Of a DNA stretch of 64,000 nucleotides, positions 7,344 through 16,760 are shown in pieces (the stretch's first letter is position 1; the number at the start of each line of letters is the position of its first letter). The DNA is from SVEL01 sp045126215 (lineage in GTDB: Bacteria > Bacillota > Clostridia > Lachnospirales > Lachnospiraceae): positions 1-64,000 of the forward strand of contig JBGVOD010000038.1 of the NCBI GenBank assembly GCA_045126215.1, in the 5' to 3' direction. The notes beneath the pieces were generated by a model. The model worked only from the letters and a program-made list of their open reading frames with translations, did no database searches and had not been told where the DNA came from. The position numbers and the translations under genes are program-made.

Positions 7344-8323
7344 GTAAAGTATTTATCATATTTACTCATCATATTATTGATTTTGTCCATATCTTTATTC
7401 AATGTATCAACCTTTGAAAGTGCGCTATATTTCTGTACTACTCTAGTATAATCATTTTCCGCCATAATATTCATTGTTTCAGAAAATACTACCTTTTCAC
7501 CACTTGCATTATCAAGTATTCTTACAGCATCCAGGTAACCAATCTCCTGTCTGAATTTTGAGCCATTACGTGAAAAATCAAGTGTTCCATCAATTAATCC
7601 ACCAATAGACTTATATGGTTTTATATGTATAAAAGAAACCCCATCATATTTGCTTTTATCAATGGTTGCTCCTTCATCCAAATTGATAACTAAAATATTT
7701 TTCTCACCTATGTCATATAACGGTTTAATTGGTGTGTTATCTGTTATTCCACCGTCCTTAAATCTTCTTCCTTCCATATGAATATTCTCATAGATAATTG
7801 GCATTGCACTGGAAGCAAGAATCAAATCAATTATCTCTTCTTTTGTCAGATTGTTAATCTGCATGTATACCGGTCTTTTATATCCATCTGACAGAAATTC
7901 CGTAACCGTTACATAAAGAGGCTTATCACACAGAGATATTTTTGAAAAATCAATATACTGCTCCATTAATTCCACAAGTTCATCTCTGGAAAACAGCCCT
8001 TCTTTCATATCTATCTTATCATAATCAAGACGCAAGAATTTGCTGTATGAAATATCATTCCATAGAGTCTCTGCAAGCTCTATATCACCTAATACATATA
8101 ATAATAGATTTATTGCACCAACACTACATCCTGATATTGACGTAACTCTATCAAGTAGATTTCTTTCAGCTAATGCTTTTAACACACCAATCTGATATGC
8201 TGGCTTTGGTCCTCCTCCTGCTAAAACAATGCCAAATTTCTCTGGAATATTATTTTTTTTCTTCTGTTGCATCTCTTCTAATACTTTTTTTTCAAGCATA
8301 GCAAGCTTTTCATTTACATCCAT
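7340..8323 (-). CDS. Patatin-like phospholipase family protein
   Basis: This 327-residue protein has the patatin catalytic pattern: a glycine-rich oxyanion loop (GGGPKPAYQ, residues 36-44), nucleophile S67 in GCSVG, and the catalytic aspartate D190 in KDGGITDN. The usual second glycine of the oxyanion loop (GGGxxG) is replaced by proline. The family hydrolyses acyl lipids, and the bacterial substrate here is unknown. I placed the start at the ATG at 8323, 5 nt after AAGGGGA; the frame extends 12 codons further without a ribosome site. It lies between smpB and ssrA and its stop codon lies in the ssrA promoter. An N-terminal helical segment with many charged residues precedes the domain. Confidence 0.88.
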   Translation of the reverse strand: MDVNEKLAMLEKKVLEEMQQKKKNNIPEKFGIVLAGGGPKPAYQIGVLKALAERNLLDRVTSISGCSVGAINLLLYVLGDIELAETLWNDISYSKFLRLDYDKIDMKEGLFSRDELVELMEQYIDFSKISLCDKPLYVTVTEFLSDGYKRPVYMQINNLTKEEIIDLILASSAMPIIYENIHMEGRRFKDGGITDNTPIKPLYDIGEKNILVINLDEGATIDKSKYDGVSFIHIKPYKSIGGLIDGTLDFSRNGSKFRQEIGYLDAVRILDNASGEKVVFSETMNIMAENDYTRVVQKYSALSKVDTLNKDMDKINNMMSKYDKYFT

Positions 8324-8359
8324 AGTATTCCCCTTAAAATATAATGATACAATGGTCAA

Positions 8360-8402
8360 AAGTCAGAAATCGTTCCTGCTTGTAGAAAAAGAGTTCTGAC
8401 TT
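8360..8402 (-). terminator. Inverted repeat after smpB, possible weak terminator
   Basis: AAGTCAGAA and TTCTGACTT form a 9-bp stem around a loop of about 25 nt, followed on the minus strand by a short TTTTG. It lies between smpB and the patatin gene. Confidence 0.45.
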
Positions 8403-8432
8403 ATTTACCCTACTATCATTATATTATATTCA

Positions 8433-8900
8433 TTAATAAAGATTCTTTACCTTAAAGTCTTTTTCTGCTTCTCTTCTCATATCTTTCTTTGCAATATCCT
8501 GCCTCTTATCATAGTTCTTTTTACCTCTTGCAAGTCCAATCTTTACTTTAACCAGACTTCCTTTAAAATAGGCTTCTAATGGAACAAGAGTGTATCCCTT
8601 TTGAGACAACTGACCATTAAGCTTATTTATTTCAGATTTATGAAGCATAAGCTTTTTTGGTCTTAATGGATCTTTATTAAAAATATTGCCTTTCTCATAC
8701 GGACTAATATGCATGTTATATACATACACTTCGCCTTTTTCTATTCTTATAAAAGATTCTTTTATTGAACATTTGCCCATTCTCATAGATTTTACTTCTG
8801 TACCATGAAGACATATTCCTGCTTCATATGTGTCTTCAATAAAATAATCGTAATGGGCTTTTTTATTATTTGCAATGAGTTTTGTTGACTCTTTAGCCAT
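8433..8900 (-). CDS. smpB: SsrA-binding protein SmpB
   Basis: This 155-residue protein has all SmpB landmarks: an N-terminal NKKAHYDYFIEDTYEAGI strand, GTEVKSMR, the YEKGNIFNKDPLR stretch and a basic C-terminal tail starting DKRQ. It binds tmRNA and places the tail in the empty mRNA channel of stalled ribosomes. The length matches the family. It follows rnr by 39 bp, probably in one operon, and its RNA partner ssrA lies about 1.1 kb further on the same strand. Confidence 0.97.
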   Translation of the reverse strand: MAKESTKLIANNKKAHYDYFIEDTYEAGICLHGTEVKSMRMGKCSIKESFIRIEKGEVYVYNMHISPYEKGNIFNKDPLRPKKLMLHKSEINKLNGQLSQKGYTLVPLEAYFKGSLVKVKIGLARGKKNYDKRQDIAKKDMRREAEKDFKVKNLY

Positions 8901-8939
8901 TTTAATCCTCTTTCCGTTCTACCTATACAGTAGAACAAT

Positions 8940-11099
8940 TTAGTCCTCTGAATTATTAGAAGTTTCTTCCTCACTTACCAATTCAAAGTCGATTGTTCGT
9001 TTCATCATATCAATACCTAATACACTAATTCTTACTTTTTGACCAAGTTTATAGGTATTTCCGGATTTTTCACCTATCATCTCGTATCGTTCTTCATCAT
9101 AGTAGTAATAATCATCTGTCAAGGATGTTACATGGACCATACCTTCTACTGTATTAGGAAGTTCAACATACATTCCATAGTTTGTGATGCCAGAAATTAC
9201 CCCATCAAACTCTTCACCTATATGTTTACCCATATACTGTGCCTTTTTAAGCTTCTCTGTCTCTCTTTCAGCCTCATCAGCACGTCTTTCTGTGTGGCTG
9301 GTATGATCAGCAACCTCAGGAAGAATTGAATTGTAATGCTTAATTCTCTTTTCAACAATTCCACCATGAAGATTCTCTTTAATTATTCTATGAATCTGAA
9401 GATCAGGATATCTTCTGATGGGTGATGTAAAGTGACAATAATACTGTGCAGCCAATCCAAAATGGCCTGAACATGTTGCCTGGTATTTCGCCTGTTTCAT
9501 ACTTCGAAGTGTAATTCTGCTAATAAGCGCCTCTTCAGGACTTCCTTCTATACGTTTTAAAAGCTTTTGAATTTCTTTTGGATGTATTTCATAATCACCT
9601 GTTTTAATTCCATATCCAAAGTTACTGATAAACATACCAAGCTTAATCATCTTCTCTGAATCAGGATTTTCATGGCATCTGTAAATAAACGGTAACTCCT
9701 GCCAAAAATAATCTTCTGCTATAGTCTCATTTGCAATCAACATAAAATCTTCAATAATTTTTGTAGCAGTATTACGTTCATATGGCTTTATCTCTGTTGG
9801 CTCTCCTTTTTCATTGAGATAAATCTTGCTTTCAGGGAAATCAAAATCAATGGCTCCCCTTTTCATTCTTCTCTCTCTGAGTATTGCAGAAAGTTCTTCC
9901 ATCAGCTTAAACATAGGAACCAATGGTTCATATTCTTTTATTTCTTCTTCATCCTTATCAACTATAATTTTCTTAACGGATGTATAGCTCATTCTTCTGT
10001 CAACCCTTATAACAGTTTCTGCTATCTTATGACCTATTACCTTTCCTGTTGAGTCAATATCCATAATGCAGCTAAGTGCAAGTCTGTCACATCCGGCATT
10101 CAACGAACATATACCATTTGAAAGTTTGTGAGGTATCATAGGAATAACTCTATCAACAAGATATACGCTAGTTCCTCTCTTAAGTGCTTCCTTATCAAGT
10201 GGACTATTTTCTGTTACATAATGGCTTACATCTGCAATATGAACCCCTAAAACATATTTATCTTTGTCTTTTTTTAATGTAATTGCATCATCAAGATCTT
10301 TTGCATCTTCACCATCAATTGTAACAGTCTTCCAATCGCGAAGATCAAGTCTTCCACCAAATTCCTTTGGAGCTACTTCATCAGGAATACTCTCAACCTG
10401 CTTTAAAACTTCCTCTGGAAATTCCATCGGAATACCATTAGCCTTTACAATACTTAAAATATCTGTTCCCGGATCATTAATGTGACCTATGATTTCAATA
10501 ACTTCTCCTTCCGGATTCTTGCTCTGTGTACCAAAATCATTTATTCTGACCACAACCTTATGTCCTGTAACGGCACCTTTGCTCTTACCATTTGGAATAT
10601 AAATATCACAATTGAACTTCTGATTATCTGCAATTACAAATCCAAAGTTCTTACTTTTCTGATACATCCCTACAACGTCAGTTGCAGCATGTGCAATTAT
10701 TTTGATAACCTCTCCTTCGCGTCTCTTTCCATCATTATGTTTTGATGGTCGAAGTGCAATTTGTACTGTATCTCCATGAATTGCTCCATTTGTCTTACTC
10801 TCAGGAATGAATATATCATCAGTTTCCCCTTCAACGGTAACAAAACCAAAACCCTTTGCATTACCTTCAAAGTTTCCAACCATGATTCTATTACTTAATT
10901 TATCGTACTTTCCTTTTTTTGAAACACCAATCTTTCCCTCTGAAACAAGAAGATTAAGTACCTCTACCAAATCATCTCTGTTTTCTCTTGGAACATTTAA
11001 GAGAATGGCCATTTCCTTTGCTTTCATTGGCACGTAATTATCATCATTAATTATATCAAGGATAATCTTTTTTCGCTGTTCTAATAATTCTTTCTCCAT
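8940..11099 (-). CDS. rnr: Ribonuclease R
   Basis: This 719-residue 3'-5' exoribonuclease shows in order an N-terminal winged-helix segment, two cold-shock domains (GNAKGFGFVTVEG; KNFGFVIADN), the RNB catalytic core (DGEDAKDLDDAI with its metal-binding aspartates; SPIRRYPDLQIHR) and a C-terminal S1 domain (GISGITNYGMYVEL-like) with an acidic tail. It degrades structured RNA and acts with tmRNA-SmpB on defective messages, which fits its position before smpB. I prefer the ATG at 11099, 5 nt after GAAGGTG. An ATG at 11120 has GGAGG 10 nt upstream and is a fair alternative. Confidence 0.96.
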   Translation of the reverse strand: MEKELLEQRKKIILDIINDDNYVPMKAKEMAILLNVPRENRDDLVEVLNLLVSEGKIGVSKKGKYDKLSNRIMVGNFEGNAKGFGFVTVEGETDDIFIPESKTNGAIHGDTVQIALRPSKHNDGKRREGEVIKIIAHAATDVVGMYQKSKNFGFVIADNQKFNCDIYIPNGKSKGAVTGHKVVVRINDFGTQSKNPEGEVIEIIGHINDPGTDILSIVKANGIPMEFPEEVLKQVESIPDEVAPKEFGGRLDLRDWKTVTIDGEDAKDLDDAITLKKDKDKYVLGVHIADVSHYVTENSPLDKEALKRGTSVYLVDRVIPMIPHKLSNGICSLNAGCDRLALSCIMDIDSTGKVIGHKIAETVIRVDRRMSYTSVKKIIVDKDEEEIKEYEPLVPMFKLMEELSAILRERRMKRGAIDFDFPESKIYLNEKGEPTEIKPYERNTATKIIEDFMLIANETIAEDYFWQELPFIYRCHENPDSEKMIKLGMFISNFGYGIKTGDYEIHPKEIQKLLKRIEGSPEEALISRITLRSMKQAKYQATCSGHFGLAAQYYCHFTSPIRRYPDLQIHRIIKENLHGGIVEKRIKHYNSILPEVADHTSHTERRADEAERETEKLKKAQYMGKHIGEEFDGVISGITNYGMYVELPNTVEGMVHVTSLTDDYYYYDEERYEMIGEKSGNTYKLGQKVRISVLGIDMMKRTIDFELVSEEETSNNSED

Positions 11100-11120
11100 A
11101 ATATCACCTTCCCATTTCAA

Positions 11121-11401
11121 GATTTCCTCCTATCTTCCACAAATCATAGAAGGAATAAAGATATTAAATATACATCTCATACTTTACTTATATGTTAATA
11201 GTACCATATTTTCGTGCAATAAACAATGTAATAGCAAACAAAGAGTCTTTTCACTTTATCACAAAACAATAAAAAAGCATGGTATAAACATCATTGATGC
11301 AATACCATGCCTAACTTCTAATACACTACCATTAATTTTTATAATTTAGTCTGATTATATAATCGTGCTAAATCAAAATCATAAATTTGTAATAACCACA
11401 A
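11121..11401. other. Intergenic region between rnr and secG
   Basis: Apart from the secG terminator at 11270-11310 this region is AT-rich. No gene is seen. It must hold the rnr promoter, but I could not fix a convincing -35/-10 pair. Confidence 0.5.
11270..11310 (-). terminator. secG terminator
   Basis: GCATGGTAT pairs with ATACCATGC (9 bp). The 16-nt loop can itself fold by CATCA/TGATG. TTTTTTA follows on the minus strand. Confidence 0.85.
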
Positions 11402-11641
11402 TTAACTCCAAATCTTTAAATTAATGACAATTGCTAAGAAAAAGAATAAGAACGCCAAAATTTTTGTAGCTCTTTCAAGCTTGCCTTCCATTGAACGACC
11501 CTTATTTTTACCCCAGTAAGATTCTGCAGCACCACTGATAGAACCTGATAAACCTGCCGACTTACCTTCCTGCATCAATATTATTATTGCTAAAATTAAT
11601 GCAACTATAACAAAAATTGCAACTAAAATATCTTTTAACAT
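11402..11641 (-). CDS. secG: Preprotein translocase subunit SecG
   Basis: This 79-residue protein has two membrane helices (residues 4-22 and 58-77) joined by the SecG loop QEGKSAGLSGSISGAAESYWGKNKGRS, quoted here only in part as QEGKSAGLSGSI. SecG assists SecYE in protein export. It lies upstream of rnr as in many Firmicutes and has its own terminator, so it need not be co-transcribed with rnr. SecD and SecF, another part of the export system, lie at the far right end of the window. Confidence 0.94.
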   Translation of the reverse strand: MLKDILVAIFVIVALILAIIILMQEGKSAGLSGSISGAAESYWGKNKGRSMEGKLERATKILAFLFFFLAIVINLKIWS

Positions 11642-11718
11642 ATATAATCTTCCTCCAAATTTTGTAAACGAACGAAGTTATAATACCATACTCTTATAGA
11701 AAATACAAGTGTTTGATA

Positions 11719-13260
11719 TTATTTAACAATAAGTGACTTTCCAGTCATTTCAGCAGGCTGTTCCATACCCATAAGTTCAATTAATGTTGGTGCAATATCT
11801 GCAAGACAGCCATTTTCTCTTAACTTATATGATGGATCTGCATTTACAAGGATAAATGGAACAGGGTTTGTTGTATGCGCTGTAAATGGTGCACCTGTTT
11901 CATAATCAACAAGCTGCTCTGCATTACCATGGTCTGCACAGATAAATAACTGACCATCTACCTGTTTAACGAATTCAACAACTTCACCAACACATTCATC
12001 AATTACTTCTATAGCTTTAACTGCAGAATCAACAATACCTGTGTGGCCAACCATATCTGGATTTGCAAAATTACATATAATTACATCATATTTATCACTT
12101 GTAATTGCCTTGCTTAATTCATCACATACTGTATATGCACTCATTCTAGGCTTTTTATCATATGTTGGAACATACTTTGGAGAATCTACTAATATTCTGT
12201 CTTCACCTTTATTTGGTTCTTCAACACCACCGTTAAAGAAGAATGTAACATGTGCATATTTTTCTGTCTCAGCAATTCTTGCCTGTGTCTTACCGTTTGC
12301 AGCAAGGAACTCACCAAATGTATTTGTAAGAGAAACCTTCTTAAATGCGATTACTTTGTTTGGAATTGTAACATCATATTCTGTAAAGCATACAAACTTA
12401 ACATTCTTTCTTGCTCCTCTGTTAAATCCATCAAAATCATCTGCACAGAATGCTCTTGTCATTTCTCTTGCTCTGTCAGGTCTGAAGTTAAAGAATACAA
12501 CTGAATCATTATCATTTACTGTAGCAACAGGTGCTCCATCCTTTGTAATTACAACAGGTACAACGAATTCATCATTTACATCTTTTGCATATGAATCTGC
12601 GATTGCTGTAACAGGACAAGTAGCTGTTTCACCTTCGCCCTTTGTGATTGCAACATATGCTTTTTCTACTCTATCCCAGTTATTATCTCTGTCCATAGCA
12701 TAATAACGTCCTGATACTGATGCTACTTCACCAACACCAATTTCTTTCATCTTTGCAACAAGTTCTTCCATAAATCCCTTTCCTGATGTAGGAGCTGTAT
12801 CTCTACCATCAAGGAATGCATGTACATAAACTTTTGTAAGTCCTGCTTTTTTTGCAAGTTCAAGTAAACCATAAAGGTGTGTATTATGGCTATGAACACC
12901 ACCATCTGATAATAAACCAAATGTATGAAGCGCACTGTTATTCTTCTTACAATTTTCTACTGCAGCAACTAACGCTTCATTTTCAAAGAAATCACCATCC
13001 TGGATTTCTTTTGTAATACGTGTAAGTTCCTGATATACAATTCTACCAGCACCCATATTAAGATGTCCAACTTCTGAGTTACCCATCTGACCATCTGGAA
13101 GACCTACTGCCATTCCTGATGCATATCCCTTAACAAAAGGATATTCTTTCATAAGTTTATCCATAACTGGAGTCTTTGCAATTGCAACTGCATTTCCTTC
13201 AGCATTATCATTTAATCCATAACCGTCTAAAATCAATAAAACAACTGGTTTCTTATCCAT
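11719..13260 (-). CDS. gpmI: 2,3-bisphosphoglycerate-independent phosphoglycerate mutase
   Basis: This 513-residue cofactor-independent mutase interconverts 3- and 2-phosphoglycerate in glycolysis. Alkaline-phosphatase-fold metal ligands are visible: D12 in LILDGYG, the phosphorylated serine S62 in GQMGNSEVGH, and near the C-terminus CADHGNAEQ and HTTNPVP. Length matches the family (about 510). It is the last gene of the gap-pgk-tpiA-gpmI cluster, all in the same direction. A strong terminator between tpiA and gpmI (13330-13370) suggests that it also has its own promoter or depends on read-through. Confidence 0.97.
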   Translation of the reverse strand: MDKKPVVLLILDGYGLNDNAEGNAVAIAKTPVMDKLMKEYPFVKGYASGMAVGLPDGQMGNSEVGHLNMGAGRIVYQELTRITKEIQDGDFFENEALVAAVENCKKNNSALHTFGLLSDGGVHSHNTHLYGLLELAKKAGLTKVYVHAFLDGRDTAPTSGKGFMEELVAKMKEIGVGEVASVSGRYYAMDRDNNWDRVEKAYVAITKGEGETATCPVTAIADSYAKDVNDEFVVPVVITKDGAPVATVNDNDSVVFFNFRPDRAREMTRAFCADDFDGFNRGARKNVKFVCFTEYDVTIPNKVIAFKKVSLTNTFGEFLAANGKTQARIAETEKYAHVTFFFNGGVEEPNKGEDRILVDSPKYVPTYDKKPRMSAYTVCDELSKAITSDKYDVIICNFANPDMVGHTGIVDSAVKAIEVIDECVGEVVEFVKQVDGQLFICADHGNAEQLVDYETGAPFTAHTTNPVPFILVNADPSYKLRENGCLADIAPTLIELMGMEQPAEMTGKSLIVK

Positions 13261-13329
13261 AATATTTCTCCTTTATATTGATAGTAATAAATCCTTAAAT
13301 ACTATACCATTCTAATAAAAAATTATCAA

Positions 13330-13370
13330 GAAAAAAAAGACATCATCATAAATGACAATGTCTTTCTTTC
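13330..13370 (-). terminator. tpiA terminator
   Basis: AAAGACAT pairs with ATGTCTTT around a 14-nt loop, and the minus strand continues with a run of eight T. Confidence 0.82.
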
Positions 13371-13399
13371 TTTTCATTATATAGAAACTATTGTTTCAC

Positions 13400-14152
13400 C
13401 TATTTGTTATAATTAACAATCTTACCAAAATCTGGCTTCAATGATGCACCACCAACTAATCCACCATCAATATTTGCCTGAGCAAATAATTCTGGAGCTG
13501 AATCTGCTGATACACTTCCACCATACTGAATACGAATTGCTTCTGCTGTAGCTTCATCGTATACTTCTTTGATACATTCACGAATAGCTGCGCAAACTTC
13601 CTCAGCCTGTTCTGTTGTAGCAACCTTACCTGTTCCAATTGCCCAGATTGGCTCATAAGCTATAACAGCTGTCTTAGCCTGATCTGCTGTAACATTAAGG
13701 AAAGCAATCTTAATCTGCTGACGAATCCAGTCAATTGTAATACCCTGTTCTCTCTGTGTTAATGATTCACCACAGCAGATAATAGGTGTAATACCATGTT
13801 CGAAAGCTTTAAGAACCTTCTTATTAACTGTCTCATCTGTTTCAGCAAAATATTCTCTTCTTTCTGAATGTCCAATGATTACATACTTAACGCCTGCATC
13901 TACAAGCATATTAGGAGCGATTTCTCCTGTGTATGCACCACTTTCTTCAAAATACATATTTTCTGCTCCGATGCAGATGTTTGAACCTTTAGCAGCTTCC
14001 ATAGCTGGAATGATTTCAATAGCTGGAACGCAGAATACTACGTCAACATCATCATTTGCTACTAATGGCTTTAATTCATTAATTAATGCAACTGCTTCAC
14101 TTGGAGTCTTATTCATCTTCCAGTTACCAGCAATAATTTTCTTTCTAGCCAT
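13400..14152 (-). CDS. tpiA: Triosephosphate isomerase
   Basis: This 250-residue TIM-barrel enzyme interconverts dihydroxyacetone phosphate and glyceraldehyde 3-phosphate. Catalytic residues are present: K13 after AGNWKMNK begins, H95 in IGHSERR, and E167 in AYEPIWAIGTG. The phosphate-binding GGSV and GGLVGGASL motifs close the barrel. AAGGAGAA precedes the ATG. It follows pgk by 44 bp and is probably transcribed with it. Confidence 0.98.
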   Translation of the reverse strand: MARKKIIAGNWKMNKTPSEAVALINELKPLVANDDVDVVFCVPAIEIIPAMEAAKGSNICIGAENMYFEESGAYTGEIAPNMLVDAGVKYVIIGHSERREYFAETDETVNKKVLKAFEHGITPIICCGESLTQREQGITIDWIRQQIKIAFLNVTADQAKTAVIAYEPIWAIGTGKVATTEQAEEVCAAIRECIKEVYDEATAEAIRIQYGGSVSADSAPELFAQANIDGGLVGGASLKPDFGKIVNYNK

Positions 14153-14196
14153 TTCTATATTCTCCTTGTAGTTTTAATAATATTTGTACTGATATA

Positions 14197-15393
14197 CTAA
14201 CGATCGTTAGCAGCAGCAACACCTGGAAGTTCCTTACCTTCAAGGAATTCAAGAGATGCACCACCACCTGTAGAGATGTGTGTCATCTTATCGCCAAATC
14301 CAAGGTTATTTACAGCAGCTGCTGAATCACCACCACCGATGATTGTTGTTCCATCAACTTCTGCTAAAGCCTTAGCTACAGCGATTGTACCCTTTGCAAA
14401 GTTAGGCATTTCAAAACATCCCATTGGTCCGTTCCATACTACTGTCTTAGCATCCTTAACTGCATTTGCAAATAATTCTGCTGTCTTAGGTCCAATATCA
14501 AGACCTTCCATATCTGCTGGAATACCACCACGTTCAACAACTTTGAAGTTTGCGTCATTTGAGAAGTTATCAGCTACAACTGTATCTACAGGTATAAGTA
14601 ACTTAACACCCTTTTCTTCAGCTTTCTTCATCATATTTACTGCATATTCTTTGTAATCTTCTTCAAGTAATGACTTACCTACTTCTTCGCCAAGACCAGC
14701 CATGAATGTATAAGCCATACCACCACCAATGATAAGTGTATCAACTTTGTCAAGAAGGTTTTCGATAACTGGAATCTTAGAAGAAACCTTTGCACCACCA
14801 AGGATTGCAACGAAAGGTCTTACAGGATTATTAACTGCATTTCCTAAGAAATCAATTTCCTTCTGCATAAGGTAACCAACTACTGCTGTGTCAACATATT
14901 CTGTAACACCAACATTTGAGCAATGTGCTCTATGAGCTGTACCGAATGCATCATTTACGAACACATCACAAAGAGAAGCTAATTCTTTGCTGAATGCTTC
15001 ACCATTCTTTGTTTCTTCAGCTCTATAACGTGTGTTTTCAAGAAGAACAACATCACCATTCTGCATAGCTTCTACTGCTGCTTTTGCATTTGCGCCAACA
15101 ACTTCTGGGTCTGCAGCGAACTTAACTTCTTTATTTAATAATTCTGATAATCTCTTAGCTACTGGAGCAAGTGATAATTCTGGCTTTGGTTCTCCCTTTG
15201 GCTTACCAAGATGTGAGCAAAGAATAACCTTTCCACCATCGTTAATTAATTTCTGAATTGTTGGAAGAGCAGCAACAAGACGATTTTCATCTGTGATGTT
15301 TCTATTTTCATCAAGTGGTACATTAAAATCACAACGTACTAATACTCTTTTTCCATTTACATTGATATCATCTACTGATTTTTTGTTAAGCAT
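14197..15393 (-). CDS. pgk: Phosphoglycerate kinase
   Basis: This 398-residue two-domain kinase makes ATP from 1,3-bisphosphoglycerate. Motifs seen are RCDFNVPLDENRNITDENR, SHLGKPKGE, the hinge region EKEIDFLGNAVNNP with ILGGAKVS, and the nucleotide-binding GGGDSAAAV and STGGGASLEFLEGK segments. AAAGGAG precedes the ATG. It follows gap after a strong terminator (15422-15450), so part of its expression probably comes from read-through or a separate promoter. Confidence 0.98.
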   Translation of the reverse strand: MLNKKSVDDINVNGKRVLVRCDFNVPLDENRNITDENRLVAALPTIQKLINDGGKVILCSHLGKPKGEPKPELSLAPVAKRLSELLNKEVKFAADPEVVGANAKAAVEAMQNGDVVLLENTRYRAEETKNGEAFSKELASLCDVFVNDAFGTAHRAHCSNVGVTEYVDTAVVGYLMQKEIDFLGNAVNNPVRPFVAILGGAKVSSKIPVIENLLDKVDTLIIGGGMAYTFMAGLGEEVGKSLLEEDYKEYAVNMMKKAEEKGVKLLIPVDTVVADNFSNDANFKVVERGGIPADMEGLDIGPKTAELFANAVKDAKTVVWNGPMGCFEMPNFAKGTIAVAKALAEVDGTTIIGGGDSAAAVNNLGFGDKMTHISTGGGASLEFLEGKELPGVAAANDR

Positions 15394-15421
15394 TTTTATG
15401 CTCCTTTCATATTAATTCTAA

Positions 15422-15450
15422 AGAAAAAGGTCCGACCCGTGGGCCGGACC
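15422..15450 (-). terminator. Terminator between gap and pgk
   Basis: GGTCCG/CGGACC with an inner CCC/GGG forms a very GC-rich stem (15429-15450), followed on the minus strand by TTTTTC. It should reduce transcription from gap into pgk, setting unequal expression within the glycolytic cluster. Confidence 0.88.
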
Positions 15451-15493
15451 CATATAGGATCGTATAAATCCAAAAGCCTTATAAGACTTAAGA

Positions 15494-16510
15494 CTAAGCT
15501 AATTCAGCGAAGTACTTAATTGTTCTAACCATCTGGCTTGTGTATGAATTTTCGTTATCATACCAAGAAACAACCTGAACTTCGTATAAATCATCAGCAA
15601 CCTTAGAAACCATTGTCTGTGTAGCATCGAATAATGAACCAAATCTCATACCAACGATATCGCTAGATACGATCTGTTCTTCATTGTAACCGAATGATTC
15701 TGAAGCAGCAGCCTTCATAGCAGCGTTGATGCCTTCAACTGTTACGTCTGTTCCCTTAACTACAGCTGTAAGAATTGTTGTAGAACCTGTTGGAACTGGA
15801 ACTCTCTGTGCAGATCCGATTAACTTACCGTTAAGTTCTGGAATAACTAAACCGATTGCCTTAGCAGCACCTGTTGAGTTAGGAACGATATTAACTGCAG
15901 CAGCACGTGCTCTTCTGAAGTCACCTTTTCTGTGTGGTCCATCAAGTACCATCTGATCACCTGTGTAAGCGTGAATTGTTGACATAATACCTGACTGGAT
16001 TGGAGCGTAATCGTTAAGAGCCTTAGCCATTGGTGCTAAACAGTTTGTTGTACAAGAAGCAGCTGAGATAATCTTGTCATCTGTTGTTAATGTCTTTTCA
16101 TTTACTGAGAATACGATTGTTGGAAGATCATTTCCAGCTGGAGCTGAGATAACAACCTTCTTTGCACCTGCATCAATATGAGCCTGTGATTTTGCCTTTG
16201 ATACATAGAAACCTGTACATTCAAGTACAACATCTACACCGATTTCTCCCCAAGGAAGCTTTGAAGCATCTGCTTCTGCATAAATCTTGATTTCTTTTCC
16301 ATCTACTACGATAGAGCTTTCTTTAGCTTCAACTTTATCTGCTAAAGCATACTTACCCTGTGAAGAGTCATACTTTAATAAATGTGCTAACATAGCTGGG
16401 TTTGTTAAGTCGTTGATAGCAACTACTTCATAACCTTCTGCTCCGAACATCTGTCTGAATGCAAGACGTCCAATACGTCCAAAACCATTAATTGCAACTT
16501 TAACTGCCAT
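15494..16510 (-). CDS. gap: Glyceraldehyde-3-phosphate dehydrogenase, type I
   Basis: This 338-residue enzyme oxidises glyceraldehyde 3-phosphate with NAD. It shows the N-terminal Rossmann motif INGFGRIGR, an aspartate after the second strand (AINDL, pointing to NAD), the catalytic cysteine C153 in SAASCTTNCLAP and the C-terminal SWYDNENSYTSQMVR. AGGAGG precedes the ATG. A near-consensus promoter at 16579-16607 drives the gene, the first of the glycolytic cluster. Confidence 0.98.
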   Translation of the reverse strand: MAVKVAINGFGRIGRLAFRQMFGAEGYEVVAINDLTNPAMLAHLLKYDSSQGKYALADKVEAKESSIVVDGKEIKIYAEADASKLPWGEIGVDVVLECTGFYVSKAKSQAHIDAGAKKVVISAPAGNDLPTIVFSVNEKTLTTDDKIISAASCTTNCLAPMAKALNDYAPIQSGIMSTIHAYTGDQMVLDGPHRKGDFRRARAAAVNIVPNSTGAAKAIGLVIPELNGKLIGSAQRVPVPTGSTTILTAVVKGTDVTVEGINAAMKAAASESFGYNEEQIVSSDIVGMRFGSLFDATQTMVSKVADDLYEVQVVSWYDNENSYTSQMVRTIKYFAELA

Positions 16511-16578
16511 TGTTTATAGTCCTCCTATAATGAAAATAAAATTTTGTAAGATTGTTAAAAAAAAATCTAACTGAAAGT

Positions 16579-16607
16579 ATTGTACCTAATTTGTCCAAAA
16601 ATATCAA
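16579..16607 (-). promoter_or_regulatory. gap promoter
   Basis: TTGATA (16602-16607) and TACAAT (16579-16584) lie 17 bp apart on the minus strand, leaving a leader of about 60 nt before the gap start codon. Confidence 0.72.
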
Positions 16608-16760
16608 GTCTTTTTTACTATTTTCATCCAGCATACATTTTCCCTCTTGACCTGCTAAATATAAGGAAGTAGAATTGTGTAAATTACAGTTTTTCATAAC
16701 AATTTGTTGATATAAACTGATTTAAAATATTTGAGATTATCTCAAAAGATGGAGGTAAAT

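Noticed and set aside
12041..12703. 220-residue plus-strand frame
   Set aside because: It lies wholly antisense to gpmI, has no ribosome site and encodes the hydrophobic Ser/Thr-rich composition typical of a shadow of a conserved gene.
14276..14656. 126-residue plus-strand frame inside pgk
   Set aside because: Antisense to a highly conserved gene, no start signal.
16540..16580. Rex operator near the gap promoter
   Set aside because: TTGTTAAAAAAAAATCTAAC has only one half of the TTGTTAA-N4-TTAACAA palindrome.
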